NCBI GenBank assembly: GCA_017305055.1
Contig: JAFKMZ010000012.1
Location: forward strand, 1 to 64,000
Source: Lysobacterales bacterium
Lineage (GTDB): Bacteria; Pseudomonadota; Gammaproteobacteria; Xanthomonadales; Rhodanobacteraceae
Reading direction: 5' to 3'
Length of the DNA stretch: 64,000 nt
The notes beneath the pieces were generated by a model. That model did not search any database. It was not told the DNA's origin and saw only the letters and a program-made list of their open reading frames with translations. Made by a program: the position numbers and the translations under genes. Positions 37,344 to 46,759 of the stretch are shown here, piece after piece. Numbering within the stretch: the stretch's first letter is position 1; the number at the start of each line of letters is the position of its first letter.

Positions 37344-37352
37344 GTCCGCTCC

Positions 37353-37994
37353 TCAAAAGCCGAATTCGGCCAATAGGCGATCGGCATCGGCCTGGCTGGA
37401 CACCGCTGGTGCCGTGCCATGGGCTTCCTCACCCACCAGCTCGCCGGTCAGGCGCACCAGCTCGAGGAGGGCAGACTCCACGTTGCCGATGAACGCGGCC
37501 GCCTTGTGGATGCGCCGTCCGCTCAGGTCCTGCCAGGACTGCGCCAGCACCATGTCAGCCAGCGCCGTGCGCGTAGCCAGGCCAAACTCCAGCGCCCGGC
37601 GCGCCAGCGGCAAGGCCGGGTCGTCGTCGGCAGTGCGCTCGAGCTCGGCCAGCGCGTGCTGCACCAGCGCATCGGCGTCGGGGCGCATGCGCTCGGCAAA
37701 ATCCAGGCTGCGGTTGGCCGCCTGCGCGCTCATCTCCAGCGCCGCCTCGAGCTCCTGGCGTGCGTCCGCGGCGACGTAGGCCACGCCATCACGCGCAAAC
37801 TCGGCGCTGAACCGGCGCAGGGTCTCATGCAGATCGCGGGCAAGTTGCCCCAGGGTGCGGAACACATCGCGTTCGCGCTGGTGCACGATGGCGTCCAGCG
37901 CGCGCTCGAAAGCCGGGCCGTCGGTGCTGTCGAGCAGCTCGCGCAACGCCTGCGGCAGGTCATCGTCCAAACCCAGTCGGTAAGGCGTGCTCAT
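37353..37994 (-). CDS. cheZ: Protein phosphatase CheZ
   Basis: Dephosphorylates CheY-P. 213 residues, mostly helical. The catalytic segment is visible as [20 protein letters not shown] with the key Gln-Asp, matching the ..A.DFQDLTGQ.. motif of CheZ. The C-terminal peptide [12 protein letters not shown] is the CheY-binding tail. The ATG at 37994 overlaps the cheY stop (ATGA). Confidence 0.94.
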   Translation of the reverse strand: MSTPYRLGLDDDLPQALRELLDSTDGPAFERALDAIVHQRERDVFRTLGQLARDLHETLRRFSAEFARDGVAYVAADARQELEAALEMSAQAANRSLDFAERMRPDADALVQHALAELERTADDDPALPLARRALEFGLATRTALADMVLAQSWQDLSGRRIHKAAAFIGNVESALLELVRLTGELVGEEAHGTAPAVSSQADADRLLAEFGF

Positions 37995-38401
37995 GCGCTG
38001 GCCTCGCTCACTGCCAGGCGCTCGAAGATGCGGTTGATCTTCTGCTCCAGGGTGGCCGCGCTGAACGGCTTGACCACGAAGCCGTTCACCCCGGCCTGCG
38101 CGGCAGCGATGATCTGCTCGCGGTTGTTTTCCGCGGTGACCATCAGCACCGGCAGGGTCTTGATCTTGTCCCACTCGCGGATGCTGCGCAGCAGGTCGAT
38201 GCCGCTCATGTTCGGCATGTTCCAGTCGGTGATCACCAGGTCGAAGCGCACGTTGCGCAGCATGGCCATGGCATTGTTGCCGTCGTCGGCCTCCTGGATC
38301 ATCTTGGGCCGGATGCCGAGGTCGATCAGCAGATTGCGCACGATCCGGCGCATGGTGGAAAAGTCGTCGACCACGAGGATTCGCATATTCTTGTCCAGCA
38401 T
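37991..38401 (-). CDS. cheY: Chemotaxis response regulator CheY
   Basis: A 136-residue single-domain receiver that binds FliM when phosphorylated. [16 protein letters not shown] gives the acidic pair, [14 protein letters not shown] the phosphorylated Asp, VLMVTAEN the conserved Thr, and FVVKPF the Lys. The ATG at 38401 (MLDKNMRIL) aligns with other CheYs and has GGTGGAG just upstream; longer starts at 38419 and 38443 are less likely. It lies between fliA and cheZ. Confidence 0.95.
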   Translation of the reverse strand: MLDKNMRILVVDDFSTMRRIVRNLLIDLGIRPKMIQEADDGNNAMAMLRNVRFDLVITDWNMPNMSGIDLLRSIREWDKIKTLPVLMVTAENNREQIIAAAQAGVNGFVVKPFSAATLEQKINRIFERLAVSEASA

Positions 38402-38452
38402 GTTCTCCACCGGTCCCATGGCCTGTCGTCCCACGCTCGGCACTGCCGCCCT

Positions 38453-39181
38453 TCAGTCGCGCCAATCGGTCAGGCGCGCCCGCAGACGCACGACCGCCTG
38501 GCCATGGATCTGGCAAACCCGCGACTCGGTCACGCCAAGCACGGCCCCAATCTCCCGCAGGTTGAGCTCCTGTTCGTAGTACAGGGACATGACCATCTGC
38601 TCACGCTCCGGCAGGCCGGCAATGGCAGTCGCGAGGGCTCCCTTGAGGTGCGTACGCTCGATGTCCTCGAGCGGCTCCGGCGACGACTGGTCGGCCACCT
38701 CGAGCACCGCACCCTCGCCATCGTCATCGGCGGCGGTGAGGCTGAGCAGGCGGGCGCACGCGGCGTCGGCCAGCACCTGGTGGTATTCGTCGGCGCTCAG
38801 ACCAAGCCGGCGCATGATCTCGCCGTCCTCGGCGTCGGCACCGGTTTCCGCCTCGATCTGGCGGATGACCTCGGCCACCTCGCGGGACTTGCGGTGCACT
38901 GAGCGCGGGGTCCAGTCGGCGCGGCGCAATTCGTCTAGCATGGCACCGCGCACGCGGATGCCGGCAAAAGTCTCGAAGCTGGCGCCGCGGTCGGTGGCGA
39001 AATTCCGCGCTGCCTCGAGCAGGCCCAGCATTCCGGCCTGGATCAGGTCGTTGACGTCCACGCTTGCCGGCAGGCGGCCCATCAGGTGATAGGCGATGCG
39101 CCTGACCAGCGGCGCATGCCGGCGCACCAGCTCCTCCGCGCTGTCCCGCGAGTGCTGTAGGTATTCCGAGGCCACACTCAT
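38453..39181 (-). CDS. fliA: Flagellar sigma factor FliA (sigma-28)
   Basis: A 242-residue sigma-28. Region 2 has LVRRIAYHLMGRLPASVDVNDLIQAG (core HLMGRLPASVDVNDLIQ), region 3 DWTPRSVHRKSREVAEVI, and region 4 LPEREQMVMSLYYEQELNLR and GVTESRVCQIHGQAVVRLR. It directs late flagellar genes; a good sigma-28 site is seen at 32278 in this window. The ATG overlaps the flhG stop (ATGA). The flhF-flhG-fliA-cheYZA order is standard for the FleQ-type cascade. Confidence 0.96.
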   Translation of the reverse strand: MSVASEYLQHSRDSAEELVRRHAPLVRRIAYHLMGRLPASVDVNDLIQAGMLGLLEAARNFATDRGASFETFAGIRVRGAMLDELRRADWTPRSVHRKSREVAEVIRQIEAETGADAEDGEIMRRLGLSADEYHQVLADAACARLLSLTAADDDGEGAVLEVADQSSPEPLEDIERTHLKGALATAIAGLPEREQMVMSLYYEQELNLREIGAVLGVTESRVCQIHGQAVVRLRARLTDWRD

Positions 39182-40131
39182 GTCTTCATCCTGCTTGCGG
39201 GCAACGCCCGGTCACCAAAGAATGCGATCCGGTCGGTGCCGGCACGCCCGGCCTGTGCCCAGCTGTCGACCGCGCCAGCCAGTTGCCTGAACGCCAGCGC
39301 CGAGCGGCTCGACGGCCACAGATCCACCACCGCGCTTTGCCGGCGAATGGCCTGGCGCAGGCGCTCGTCATGGGGAATCCAGCCACTGAAATCGATCACC
39401 ACCTCGAGGAAGCGGTCGCACACCCGCGACAGCTTGCGGTGCAACTGCCGCGCGCTGCCCTCGTTCTGCATCATGTTGGCCACCATGCGGAACCGGCGCA
39501 CGCCGAAATCACGGCTGAGCACCTTGATCACCGCATAGGTGTCGGTCAGCGACGCCGGCTCGTCGCACACCACCAGCAGTACATCGTCGGCGGCAGCGGC
39601 AAACATCGACACGTTGTCGGAGAGGCCGGCAGCGGTGTCCACCAGCAGGTATCGCGGCGGCCGGGCCAGTCCGTCGAAGGCGCGGATGATTGCCGCGTGC
39701 TCGCTGTTCGGCAGTTGCGCCAGGCGGCGCGCGCCGGAGCCGGCCGGGATGACACGCAGGCCGTGCGGCGCTTCCAGCACCAGCTCCTCCAGCGTCGCGC
39801 TGCCGTCCAGCAGGTGGCCAATGTGCCGCGTTGCGGTCAAGCCAAGCAGTACGTCGACATTGGCCAGGCCCATGTCGGCGTCCAGCAGCATGACATCGTT
39901 GCCAGCAATGGACAGCGCCATGCCGAGATTGACCGCGACCGTGCTCTTGCCCACGCCGCCCTTGCCACCGGACACCGCGATCGCCCGGCACTGCTGGCGC
40001 GCCATGCCACCCGCCGGCCTGCCGGCCGGCACCTCGGCGACTGCATCGGGCGGCGCCCCACCAGGCTCGTGCCCGGGAGCAAACAAGGTCTTGAGGCCCG
40101 CGGCCTGATCCATGACATCCACTCCATTCAT
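39178..40131 (-). CDS. flhG: Flagellar number regulator FlhG (FleN), MinD/ParA family
   Basis: A 317-residue ATPase that limits flagellar number and antagonises FleQ. The deviant Walker A is SGGKGGVGKSTVAVNLGMAL, then LLDADMGLANVDVLLGL and VDTAAGLS (Walker B region). The N-terminal ~45 residues before the Walker A contain the activation region used with FlhF (FleN/FlhG often has a DQAxGLR motif; here MDQAAGLKTLF). The ATG at 40131 overlaps the flhF stop. With FlhF it implies a polar flagellum of controlled number. Confidence 0.95.
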   Translation of the reverse strand: MNGVDVMDQAAGLKTLFAPGHEPGGAPPDAVAEVPAGRPAGGMARQQCRAIAVSGGKGGVGKSTVAVNLGMALSIAGNDVMLLDADMGLANVDVLLGLTATRHIGHLLDGSATLEELVLEAPHGLRVIPAGSGARRLAQLPNSEHAAIIRAFDGLARPPRYLLVDTAAGLSDNVSMFAAAADDVLLVVCDEPASLTDTYAVIKVLSRDFGVRRFRMVANMMQNEGSARQLHRKLSRVCDRFLEVVIDFSGWIPHDERLRQAIRRQSAVVDLWPSSRSALAFRQLAGAVDSWAQAGRAGTDRIAFFGDRALPASRMKT

Positions 40132-41507
40132 GCCTCGGCCAACTCCAGTCCGAAGCGCTCGGCCAGCAGGCCGGCATCGGGCACCGCGGCGCGCGAGGAC
40201 TGCACCGCAAAGCACACCAGCTTGCGGGCATCGGCCTGGGCAATGTCCTCGGGCACGCGCTGGCCGTCGGTGGTGTAGTCCAGCGGCAGGCGCCGCCGGA
40301 TCAGCAGCGACAGCGCGCCGCCGAGGCTTGGCGCCTCGTCGAGCTTGGTCAGGATGCAGCCACCCGGGTTGAGCGGGCGATAGGCCTGCTCCGCCGCGTC
40401 CAGCGCCTCGGACTGCGCATTGGCGGCCAGCACCAGGCAGGTGCGCAGGCCGCCGGCGTGGGCGAAGATTTCCATCTGCTGCTGCAGCCGCGGATCGCTG
40501 ACCGCGATGCCGGCGGTATCGATCAGCACGGTGTGGCAATCGCGCAGCAGCTCCAGCACCTTGCACAGGCTTTGCGCGTCGTAGGCGGGGTACACGCGCA
40601 CGCCGAGCAGCCGGCCGTAGTGCTCGAGCTGGGCGGCGGCGCCAATGCGGTAGTGGTCGGTGCTGACCAGGGCCACCTTCTCCGCACCCACGCGCAGCAC
40701 GGCGCGGGCCGCGAGCTTGGCCACGGTGGTGGTCTTGCCCACTCCGGTGGGGCCGACCAGGGCCGTCACCGTCGGGCCTTCGGCCTGGGCGCGGCTGCTG
40801 ATGGCGATGTTTCGGGCCAGCAGGCCAAGCGGCAGGTAGCGTGCCTGGTCGGCGCTGACCTTGGCCGGCAATTCGGCGACCAGGGCGCGGGCGACGTCGG
40901 CATCGATGCCGATGCGGGTCATCTCGCGCAGCACGCCGGCCTGCAGCGGCTGGCGCCGCTCCATGTCGTTCCACGCCAGGCTGGACAACTGCGTCTCCAG
41001 CATGGCGCGCAGGCTGCCCAGCTCCTCGCGCATGCGCGCGGTTTCCAGCGCCGCCTGCTCGATGGCTGCGGGCGCGGGGGAAGGATTGCGCAAAGCATCG
41101 GTCGTCCGCGAGGAACTTCCCTCGGTCGCAGACGGGGCCATAGGCGATGCGGGAACAGCCGCCGCCGACGCAGACGTGCGCGGGGCGCGGGCGTGGGACG
41201 CTGGCGGTGTTCTGGCCGAAGCGGGCGCGTCAGGCGTCTGCAAGGGGCCCGCTGCCGGCGCGGGTGCGTTTCGGCACGAAGCTGTGGGCGTGCGCGCGGG
41301 GCTGGCCGGTACAGGGCTTGCTGCCGGGGCCGCAGGACGCCGGACGGCATCGTTGACCAGGCTCTCGTCGTAATCGATCGCGGCAATGACCTCGATACCG
41401 TCGGCAATGCGCCGGGTCGACAGGATGACCGCATCCGGTCCCTGCTCGTCCCGAACCAGGCCCATGGCCTGGCGCATGTCGGCGGCGGTGAATCGCTTGA
41501 TCTTCAT
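40128..41507 (-). CDS. flhF: Flagellar biosynthesis GTPase FlhF
   Basis: SRP-type GTPase that sets the flagellar pole, 459 residues. The N-terminus MKIKRFTAADMRQAMGLVRD is the FlhF basic domain. A ~100-residue Ala/Pro/Thr-rich linker follows, then the NG domain with GPTGVGKTTTVAKLA, STDHYRIGAAAQLEHYG and LIDTAGIA. The ATG at 41507 has GGAG at six-nt spacing. Upstream lies a 170-bp repeat-rich gap to flhA. Identity is secure. Confidence 0.95.
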   Translation of the reverse strand: MKIKRFTAADMRQAMGLVRDEQGPDAVILSTRRIADGIEVIAAIDYDESLVNDAVRRPAAPAASPVPASPARTPTASCRNAPAPAAGPLQTPDAPASARTPPASHARAPRTSASAAAVPASPMAPSATEGSSSRTTDALRNPSPAPAAIEQAALETARMREELGSLRAMLETQLSSLAWNDMERRQPLQAGVLREMTRIGIDADVARALVAELPAKVSADQARYLPLGLLARNIAISSRAQAEGPTVTALVGPTGVGKTTTVAKLAARAVLRVGAEKVALVSTDHYRIGAAAQLEHYGRLLGVRVYPAYDAQSLCKVLELLRDCHTVLIDTAGIAVSDPRLQQQMEIFAHAGGLRTCLVLAANAQSEALDAAEQAYRPLNPGGCILTKLDEAPSLGGALSLLIRRRLPLDYTTDGQRVPEDIAQADARKLVCFAVQSSRAAVPDAGLLAERFGLELAEA

Positions 41508-41531
41508 TGCTTGCTCCGCTGCTTGCTCTGC

Positions 41532-41672
41532 AAGTGGGAATCGGGAATGGGGAATCGGGAATCGGGCAAAGCCGCATCGCGGCAAGCCCGCCGCGTCACC
41601 GCTCTTCCGATTCCCGATTCCCTACTCCCGATTCCCGGCTTCATACCCATTCCCGATTCCCGGCTTCATATC
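41532..41672. repeat. GATTCCC repeat block between flhA and flhF
   Basis: The gap contains GGGAATCGGGAATGGGGAAT and CGGGAATCGGG on one side (41536-41566) and, in the opposite orientation, CGATTCCCGATTCCC, ACTCCCGATTCCCGGCTTCA, then CCATTCCCGATTCCCGGCTT (41609-41669). The two blocks can fold into a long stem. GATTCCCGGCTTCATA occurs twice. It resembles short tandem GATTCCC arrays of Xanthomonadaceae intergenic DNA. Possible effects are on read-through from flhA to flhF. Confidence 0.8.
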
Positions 41673-41677
41673 GCTGC

Positions 41678-43771
41678 TCAGCCCCCAAGGGCCTGTACGA
41701 GGCGCACGCGGCGGTTGTCAGGGACCTCGTTGTAGGCCAGTACGTGCAGGTTCTGTGCCACATGCTGGGTAAAGCGCGCCAGCCATGGCCGCAGCTGCGG
41801 CGCCACAAGCAACACCGCAGGTTCGCCATGCATTTCCTGGCGCCGTGCCACCTCGGCCACGCTTTGCTGCAGGCGGTCGGCAAGCCCCGGTTCCACCGCG
41901 GCGCCCGCCACGCTGCCCCCCGCCGCAAGCGAGTTGATCAGGATCTGTTCGAGCTCCGGCGCCAGGGTGATCACCGGCACCTCGGTGCCCAGCCCGGTGA
42001 TCTCCTGTACGATCTGCCGGCCCAGGGCCACGCGGACCGCACCGGTCAAAACGCCAGGATCCTGACTTTGCGACGCATGCTCCGCCAAGGATTCGACGAT
42101 GCTGCGCATGTTGCGGATCGGCACGCGCTCGGCCAGCAGGTTCTGCAGCACCTTGACCACGACACCCAGCGACAGCCGCTTGGGCACCAGGTCCTCGACC
42201 AGCTTGGGCGCCGTGGTCGCCAGGCGGTCCAGCAGCTGCTGCACGTCCTGGTGGCTCAGCAATTCGTGGGCATGGCCCTGCAGGATGTGCGAGAGGTGGG
42301 TGGCGATCACCGTGGCCGGGTCGACCACGGTATAACCATAGCTCTGCGCCAGCTCGAGCTGCCCCAGCTCAATCCACACCGCCTCCAGGCCGAAGGCCGG
42401 ATCCTGCGTGGCAATGCCTTCCAGGGTGCCGTGCACCTGGCCGGGGTTGATCGCCAGCAGGCGTTCGTTGTGGATCTCCGCCTCGCCCATCGGTACCCCC
42501 ATCAGGGTGATGCGGTAGGCGTTGGGACTCAGGTCGAGGTTGTCGCGGATGTGGACGGCCGGGACCAGGAAGCCCAGCTCCTGCGTCAGCTTGCGGCGCA
42601 CCGACTTGATACGCCCCATCAGTTCCCCGCCCTGGTGGGTGTCCACCAGCGGGATCAGGCGATAGCCGACTTCCAGGCCCAGCGGATCGACACTGGTCAC
42701 GTCCTCCCAGCCCAGCTCCATGCGCTCGGCGGGCACCACCGCTGCCGGCGCCTCGGGCACCACCTCGGCCAGCCTGGCCCGGGTTTCGCGCTGGCGCTTG
42801 AGCAACAGCCATCCAGCGCCGGCGCAACTCGCGCCAAGCAGCAGGAAGGCCAGGTTCGGCATGCCCGGAATCATGCCCATGACCAGGAGCACCGCCGCGG
42901 CCACGCCCAGTGCGCGTGGCTGGCCAAAGACCTGGCCGATGACCTGCTTGCCCATGTCCTGGGCCTTGGACACGCGGGTGACGATGATTGCCGCCGCCAC
43001 CGAGAGCATCAACGCAGGCACCTGCGCCACGAGGCCATCGCCGATGGTCAGCAGGGTATAGGTCCGGCCGGCTTCGCTGGCGGACAGGCCGTGCTGCATC
43101 ACGCCGATGAAGAAGCCGCCGACGATGTTGATCAGCAGGATCAGGATGCCGGCGGTGGCGTCGCCGCGCACGAACTTCGAGGCGCCATCCATCGAGCCGT
43201 AGAAGTCCGCCTCCTCGCGCACTTCCTGGCGCCGCTCGCGCGCCTGGTCCTGGGTGAGCAGGCCGGCGTTGAGGTCGGCGTCGATCGCCATCTGCTTGCC
43301 GGGCCTCGCGTCCAGGGTGAAGCGCGCGGTGACTTCGGACACGCGCGTGGCACCCTTGGTCACCACCACGAAATTGATGATGGTGATGATCGCGAACACC
43401 ACCAGGCCGACGGCGAAATTGCCGCCGATGACGAACTCGCCAAACGCCTGGATGACCTTGCCCGCCGCGCCCGGACCGTCGTGGCCATGCATCAGCACGA
43501 CGCGGGTGGAAGCAATGTTGAGCGCCAGGCGCAGCAACGTCGCCATCAGCACCACGGTGGGGAATGCGGCAAATTCCAGCGGCCGCATGACGTAGACCAC
43601 GGCCAGCAGGATCACCAGGGACAGCGCGATGTTGAAACTGAACAGGATGTCGAGCAGGAACGGCGGCAGCGGCAGCATCAGCATCGCCAGCATCACCAGC
43701 AACATCACCGGTGCGCCAATTCCCCGTCGGGCAATGAGCTTGAAGTTGCCTAGGACCTCGGTGCCTGTCAT
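41678..43771 (-). CDS. flhA: Flagellar export apparatus protein FlhA
   Basis: Largest export-gate subunit, 697 residues. About eight transmembrane helices occupy residues 20-320. The conserved FHIPEP-type loop region is seen as ATKGATRVSEVTARFTLDAR with PGKQMAIDADLNAG (about residues 145-170). The C-terminal cytoplasmic domain (about 350-697) binds chaperone-substrate complexes. It starts 12 nt after flhB and ends ahead of the GATTCCC repeat block. Confidence 0.97.
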   Translation of the reverse strand: MTGTEVLGNFKLIARRGIGAPVMLLVMLAMLMLPLPPFLLDILFSFNIALSLVILLAVVYVMRPLEFAAFPTVVLMATLLRLALNIASTRVVLMHGHDGPGAAGKVIQAFGEFVIGGNFAVGLVVFAIITIINFVVVTKGATRVSEVTARFTLDARPGKQMAIDADLNAGLLTQDQARERRQEVREEADFYGSMDGASKFVRGDATAGILILLINIVGGFFIGVMQHGLSASEAGRTYTLLTIGDGLVAQVPALMLSVAAAIIVTRVSKAQDMGKQVIGQVFGQPRALGVAAAVLLVMGMIPGMPNLAFLLLGASCAGAGWLLLKRQRETRARLAEVVPEAPAAVVPAERMELGWEDVTSVDPLGLEVGYRLIPLVDTHQGGELMGRIKSVRRKLTQELGFLVPAVHIRDNLDLSPNAYRITLMGVPMGEAEIHNERLLAINPGQVHGTLEGIATQDPAFGLEAVWIELGQLELAQSYGYTVVDPATVIATHLSHILQGHAHELLSHQDVQQLLDRLATTAPKLVEDLVPKRLSLGVVVKVLQNLLAERVPIRNMRSIVESLAEHASQSQDPGVLTGAVRVALGRQIVQEITGLGTEVPVITLAPELEQILINSLAAGGSVAGAAVEPGLADRLQQSVAEVARRQEMHGEPAVLLVAPQLRPWLARFTQHVAQNLHVLAYNEVPDNRRVRLVQALGG

Positions 43772-43783
43772 GGATTTGACTCG

Positions 43784-44923
43784 TCAACGCTCGCGATACG
43801 GCCCCATCAGGTCGGGATCGACCTGTGGCGAAGGCGCTGCCGGTGGCGTGTCCCCGCGCTCCGCGGCCTGCTTGAGCTGGTAGACGTAGGCCAGGATCTG
43901 GGCCACTGCCACGTACAACGCCGCCGGGATTTCGTGTCCCAGCCGGGTTGTTGCATACAAGGCGCGTGCCAACGGCGGCGCCTCGACCATGGGGATGTGG
44001 TGGCTGGCCGCCACCAGGCGGATTTGCGCGGCCAGCACGTCGATGCCCTTGGCGATGACGCGCGGCGCGCCCATGCGGCTGTCGTCGTAGCGCAGCGCCA
44101 CGGCAAAGTGGGTCGGGTTGACCACCACCACGTCGGCCTTTGGCAGCTCCTCCATCATGCGTTGCCGGGCCTGCGCCTGCTGTACCTGGCGGATACGCCC
44201 CTTCATCTCCGGGTTGCCCTCGGTCTCCTTCATTTCGTCGCGAACTTCCTGCAGGGTCATGCGCAGGTTCTTGTTGTGGTCGTACTTCTGCCAGATCGCA
44301 TCGATCGCGCCGATGAAGGCGAGCACGCCGCCAAACCACAAGCCGGCACGCGCCATCAGCTGCAGCGCCTGGGCAATGCCAGCCATGACCGAGCCACGCC
44401 CGGTGCCCTGCAACTGTTCATTCCAGTTGCGCAGCAGCAGGGCCAGCACCAGGCCGATGAAGAGCAGCTTGAGCAGGGCCTTGCCCAGCTCGACCAGGCC
44501 GCGGACGGCGAAGATCTTGCCCAGTCCCTTGATCGGGTCCAGGCGCTCGAACTTGGGTTCCAGCGCCTGGACGCTGAAATTGAGCCCACCGAGCAGGATG
44601 GGACCAACCAGCGTCGCCAGCACGGTCGCCAGCGCGATCGGCCAGAACAGGCCCAGGGCCTCGAACACGGCCGCGTGCAACGTCCGCCCCGGCAGCGCGT
44701 CGGTCAGCAGCGCCTCGCGCGAGTAATTCATGCCAAGCGCAAACAGCCGCTGCGCATGGCGCCAGGCGTTGTCGCCCGTGCCGATCAGGGCCAGCACGCC
44801 GGCCAGCACCACCATCGCGCCCGAGAGGTCGCGCGAGCGGGCAACCTCACCCTTCTCGCGCGATTCGCGCAGGCGTTTTTCGGTTGGCTGTTCGGTTTTC
44901 TCCTGGTCGCTGCCCTCGGCCAT
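43784..44923 (-). CDS. flhB: Flagellar export switch protein FlhB
   Basis: Export-gate protein, 379 residues. N-terminal EKTEQPTEKRLRESREKGEVARS is typical (core PTEKRLRESREKGEVARS). Four transmembrane helices follow, and the autocleavage motif is VVVNPTHFAVALRYD near residue 270. Cleavage at N-P underlies the hook-to-filament specificity switch. It begins 3 nt after the fliR stop. A free-standing paralogue of its C-terminal domain is at 33513-33770. Confidence 0.97.
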   Translation of the reverse strand: MAEGSDQEKTEQPTEKRLRESREKGEVARSRDLSGAMVVLAGVLALIGTGDNAWRHAQRLFALGMNYSREALLTDALPGRTLHAAVFEALGLFWPIALATVLATLVGPILLGGLNFSVQALEPKFERLDPIKGLGKIFAVRGLVELGKALLKLLFIGLVLALLLRNWNEQLQGTGRGSVMAGIAQALQLMARAGLWFGGVLAFIGAIDAIWQKYDHNKNLRMTLQEVRDEMKETEGNPEMKGRIRQVQQAQARQRMMEELPKADVVVVNPTHFAVALRYDDSRMGAPRVIAKGIDVLAAQIRLVAASHHIPMVEAPPLARALYATTRLGHEIPAALYVAVAQILAYVYQLKQAAERGDTPPAAPSPQVDPDLMGPYRER

Positions 44924-44926
44924 GCC

Positions 44927-45697
44927 TCAGCCTCCGACCAGGTTGCGCATCAGGTCCCACGCGCTGTCCTGCAGCGCATCGAATGCTCCCGGCAGGCTGC
45001 GCAGGGACAACCACAGCGCGATGAAACCCAGGGTGATGGTGATCGGGAAGCCCACCGCGAACAGGTTCATCGACGGCGCGGCGCGGCTGATCGCGGCAAA
45101 GCCGATATTCACCACCAGCAGCGAGGTCATTGCCGGCAAGGCCACGCGCACGCCGCCGGCAAAAAGTTCCGCGGCAAAGCCGGCCACTGCGTACAAGCCG
45201 TTCGCGTTGATCGCCAGCTCGCCCGGCGGCAGGCTGTGGAAGCTGTCGGCGAGCAGCGCAATCACGCGCAAATGGCCGTCCATCACCACGAACAACAAGG
45301 TCACCAGCAGCAGGTAGAACTGGCTCAGCACGGTGGAGCTGGCGCCGGTCTGCGGGTCAGCGACCGAGGCAAAGCCCAGGCTCATGGCCTGCGACACCAG
45401 CTCGCCACCGAGCGTCACGGCCTCGAACGCCATGCGCAGCACGAAGCCGACCGCCGCGCCAATCAACACCTGGCCCAGCATGGCCACCACGCCGGCGCCG
45501 CTCAAGGGGTCGATCGGGCTCTGCGCCAGTGGCGCCAGCACCATCGTCAGCAGCACCACCAGGCCTATGCGCACGCGCACCGGCACCATGCTGGAACTGA
45601 ACACGGGTGCCACAAGGAAGAGGCCGGTCACCCGGCCCAAGGCCCACAGCACGCTGCCCAACCACAGCTGCAACTGCGCCAGGTCCAGCGCGTTCAC
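44927..45697 (-). CDS. fliR: Flagellar export protein FliR
   Basis: A 256-residue membrane protein of the export gate with six hydrophobic segments. A GTG start at 45697 overlaps the fliQ stop (GTGA). Family features include LWALGRVTGLFLVAPVFSS near the N-terminus and GGELVSQAMSLGFASVADP mid-protein. The frame is open far upstream into the repeat element, but nothing there belongs to FliR. Confidence 0.94.
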   Translation of the reverse strand: MNALDLAQLQLWLGSVLWALGRVTGLFLVAPVFSSSMVPVRVRIGLVVLLTMVLAPLAQSPIDPLSGAGVVAMLGQVLIGAAVGFVLRMAFEAVTLGGELVSQAMSLGFASVADPQTGASSTVLSQFYLLLVTLLFVVMDGHLRVIALLADSFHSLPPGELAINANGLYAVAGFAAELFAGGVRVALPAMTSLLVVNIGFAAISRAAPSMNLFAVGFPITITLGFIALWLSLRSLPGAFDALQDSAWDLMRNLVGG

Positions 45698-45963
45698 CGG
45701 ATTGCCCCCGGCAGGCCCTCGATCAGTTGACGCGTGAACTGCACCAGCAGGCGCAGCATCCACGGGCCTGCGACCAGGGCCACCAAGGCCATGGCCAGCA
45801 GCTTGGGGATGAAGCTCAACGTCATCTCGTTGATCTGCGTGGCAGCCTGGATCACGCCCACCAGCAGGCCCACCGCCAGCGCGGTGAGCAGCAGCGGCCC
45901 GGACACCAGCATGGCGACATACATCGCATGCTGCCCAAACGCCATCACCGACTCCGGCGTCAT
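45694..45963 (-). CDS. fliQ: Flagellar export protein FliQ
   Basis: An 89-residue, two-helix export-gate subunit. VGVIQAATQINEMTLSFIPK is the diagnostic FliQ stretch. It is the first gene after the long inverted-repeat element, which separates it from fliP by 823 bp. In most genomes fliP and fliQ are a few bases apart. Its expression therefore depends on read-through of the element or on a promoter within it. Confidence 0.96.
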   Translation of the reverse strand: MTPESVMAFGQHAMYVAMLVSGPLLLTALAVGLLVGVIQAATQINEMTLSFIPKLLAMALVALVAGPWMLRLLVQFTRQLIEGLPGAIR

Positions 45964-46033
45964 ACGCCCTCCCCGCGGTCTTGGCCGCTTGGCCGCTCTC
46001 CAGCACCCACAGCGCGGGCACTACCCGTTTTTT

Positions 46034-46759
46034 CTTGTGGGAGCCCGCTTGTGACCGAAGGGAATCCCTTGTGGGCGGGCGATGCTTTTGTTGTCGTGGG
46101 TGCAAAGGCCAAGAGCTTTCGTCTGCCTTCGGCAGCCGAGTCACTTTCTCTTTGTGTGGCCAAAGAGAAAGTAACCCAAGAGAAAGGCCACCCCGCTTGG
46201 CGCTTTCCACCCATCCATGGGTGGAAAGTCCGTGAGCCGGAGCCGGGCTTTTCGGCGGCACCTCCCTGTACCGTCGAAAAGGCATCGGCCTCCTGCCGAT
46301 GCCCGCTGACGCGGCCTGTCGTCTCCGTCTCACCGCCGCACAGGGGCCCCCAAAAGCGGGCGCGCATCCTGCGCGCACTCCTCGAAGAGCTGGCGAGGCC
46401 GCCGCTTCGTGCTTTTGCACCGAGTGCGGTCCAGGATGGACCGCCCGCTCTTCGGGGGCCCCTGTGCGGCGGTGAGGGTCGGACGAGAAGGCCCGCAGGG
46501 GGCTCGACAGGAGGTCGAGCCTTTTTCGACGGTACATGGACGTACCGCCGAAAAACCCGGCCGGCCCTCACGCACTTTCCGGGCAGGATGCCCGGAAAGC
46601 GCCAAGCGGGGTGGCCTTTCTCTTGGGTTACTTTCTCTTTGGCCACACAAAGAGAAAGTGACTCGCGCGCCGAAGGCGCACGAAATGTTCTTGATCTTGA
46701 AAGAATTCCGGCGCAAGCGGAGACGAGGGTATCCCCCGCGAGCGGGCTCCCACAAAAAG
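46034..46759. mobile_element. Long inverted-repeat element, copy A (between fliP and fliQ)
   Basis: A ~730-bp near-palindrome. Ends are TTGTGGGAGCCCGCTTG (from 46035) and its inverse GAGCGGGCTCCCACAA (to 46756). Inside is a perfect 71-bp inverted repeat (46138-46208 with 46594-46664), and further in, arms such as CTCACCGCCGCACAGGGGCC (from about 46330) pair with sequence near 46470. Many small hairpins stud both arms. Corresponding hairpins in the two arms and in copy B differ in sequence but keep pairing. It encodes no believable protein. It is bounded by a REP-like sequence also found at 29.9 kb. Confidence 0.85.

Noticed and set aside
45697..46537. An N-terminal extension of fliR into the repeat element
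   Set aside because: It would overlap fliQ in another frame and enter the palindrome; the GTG overlapping the fliQ stop gives a normal FliR.
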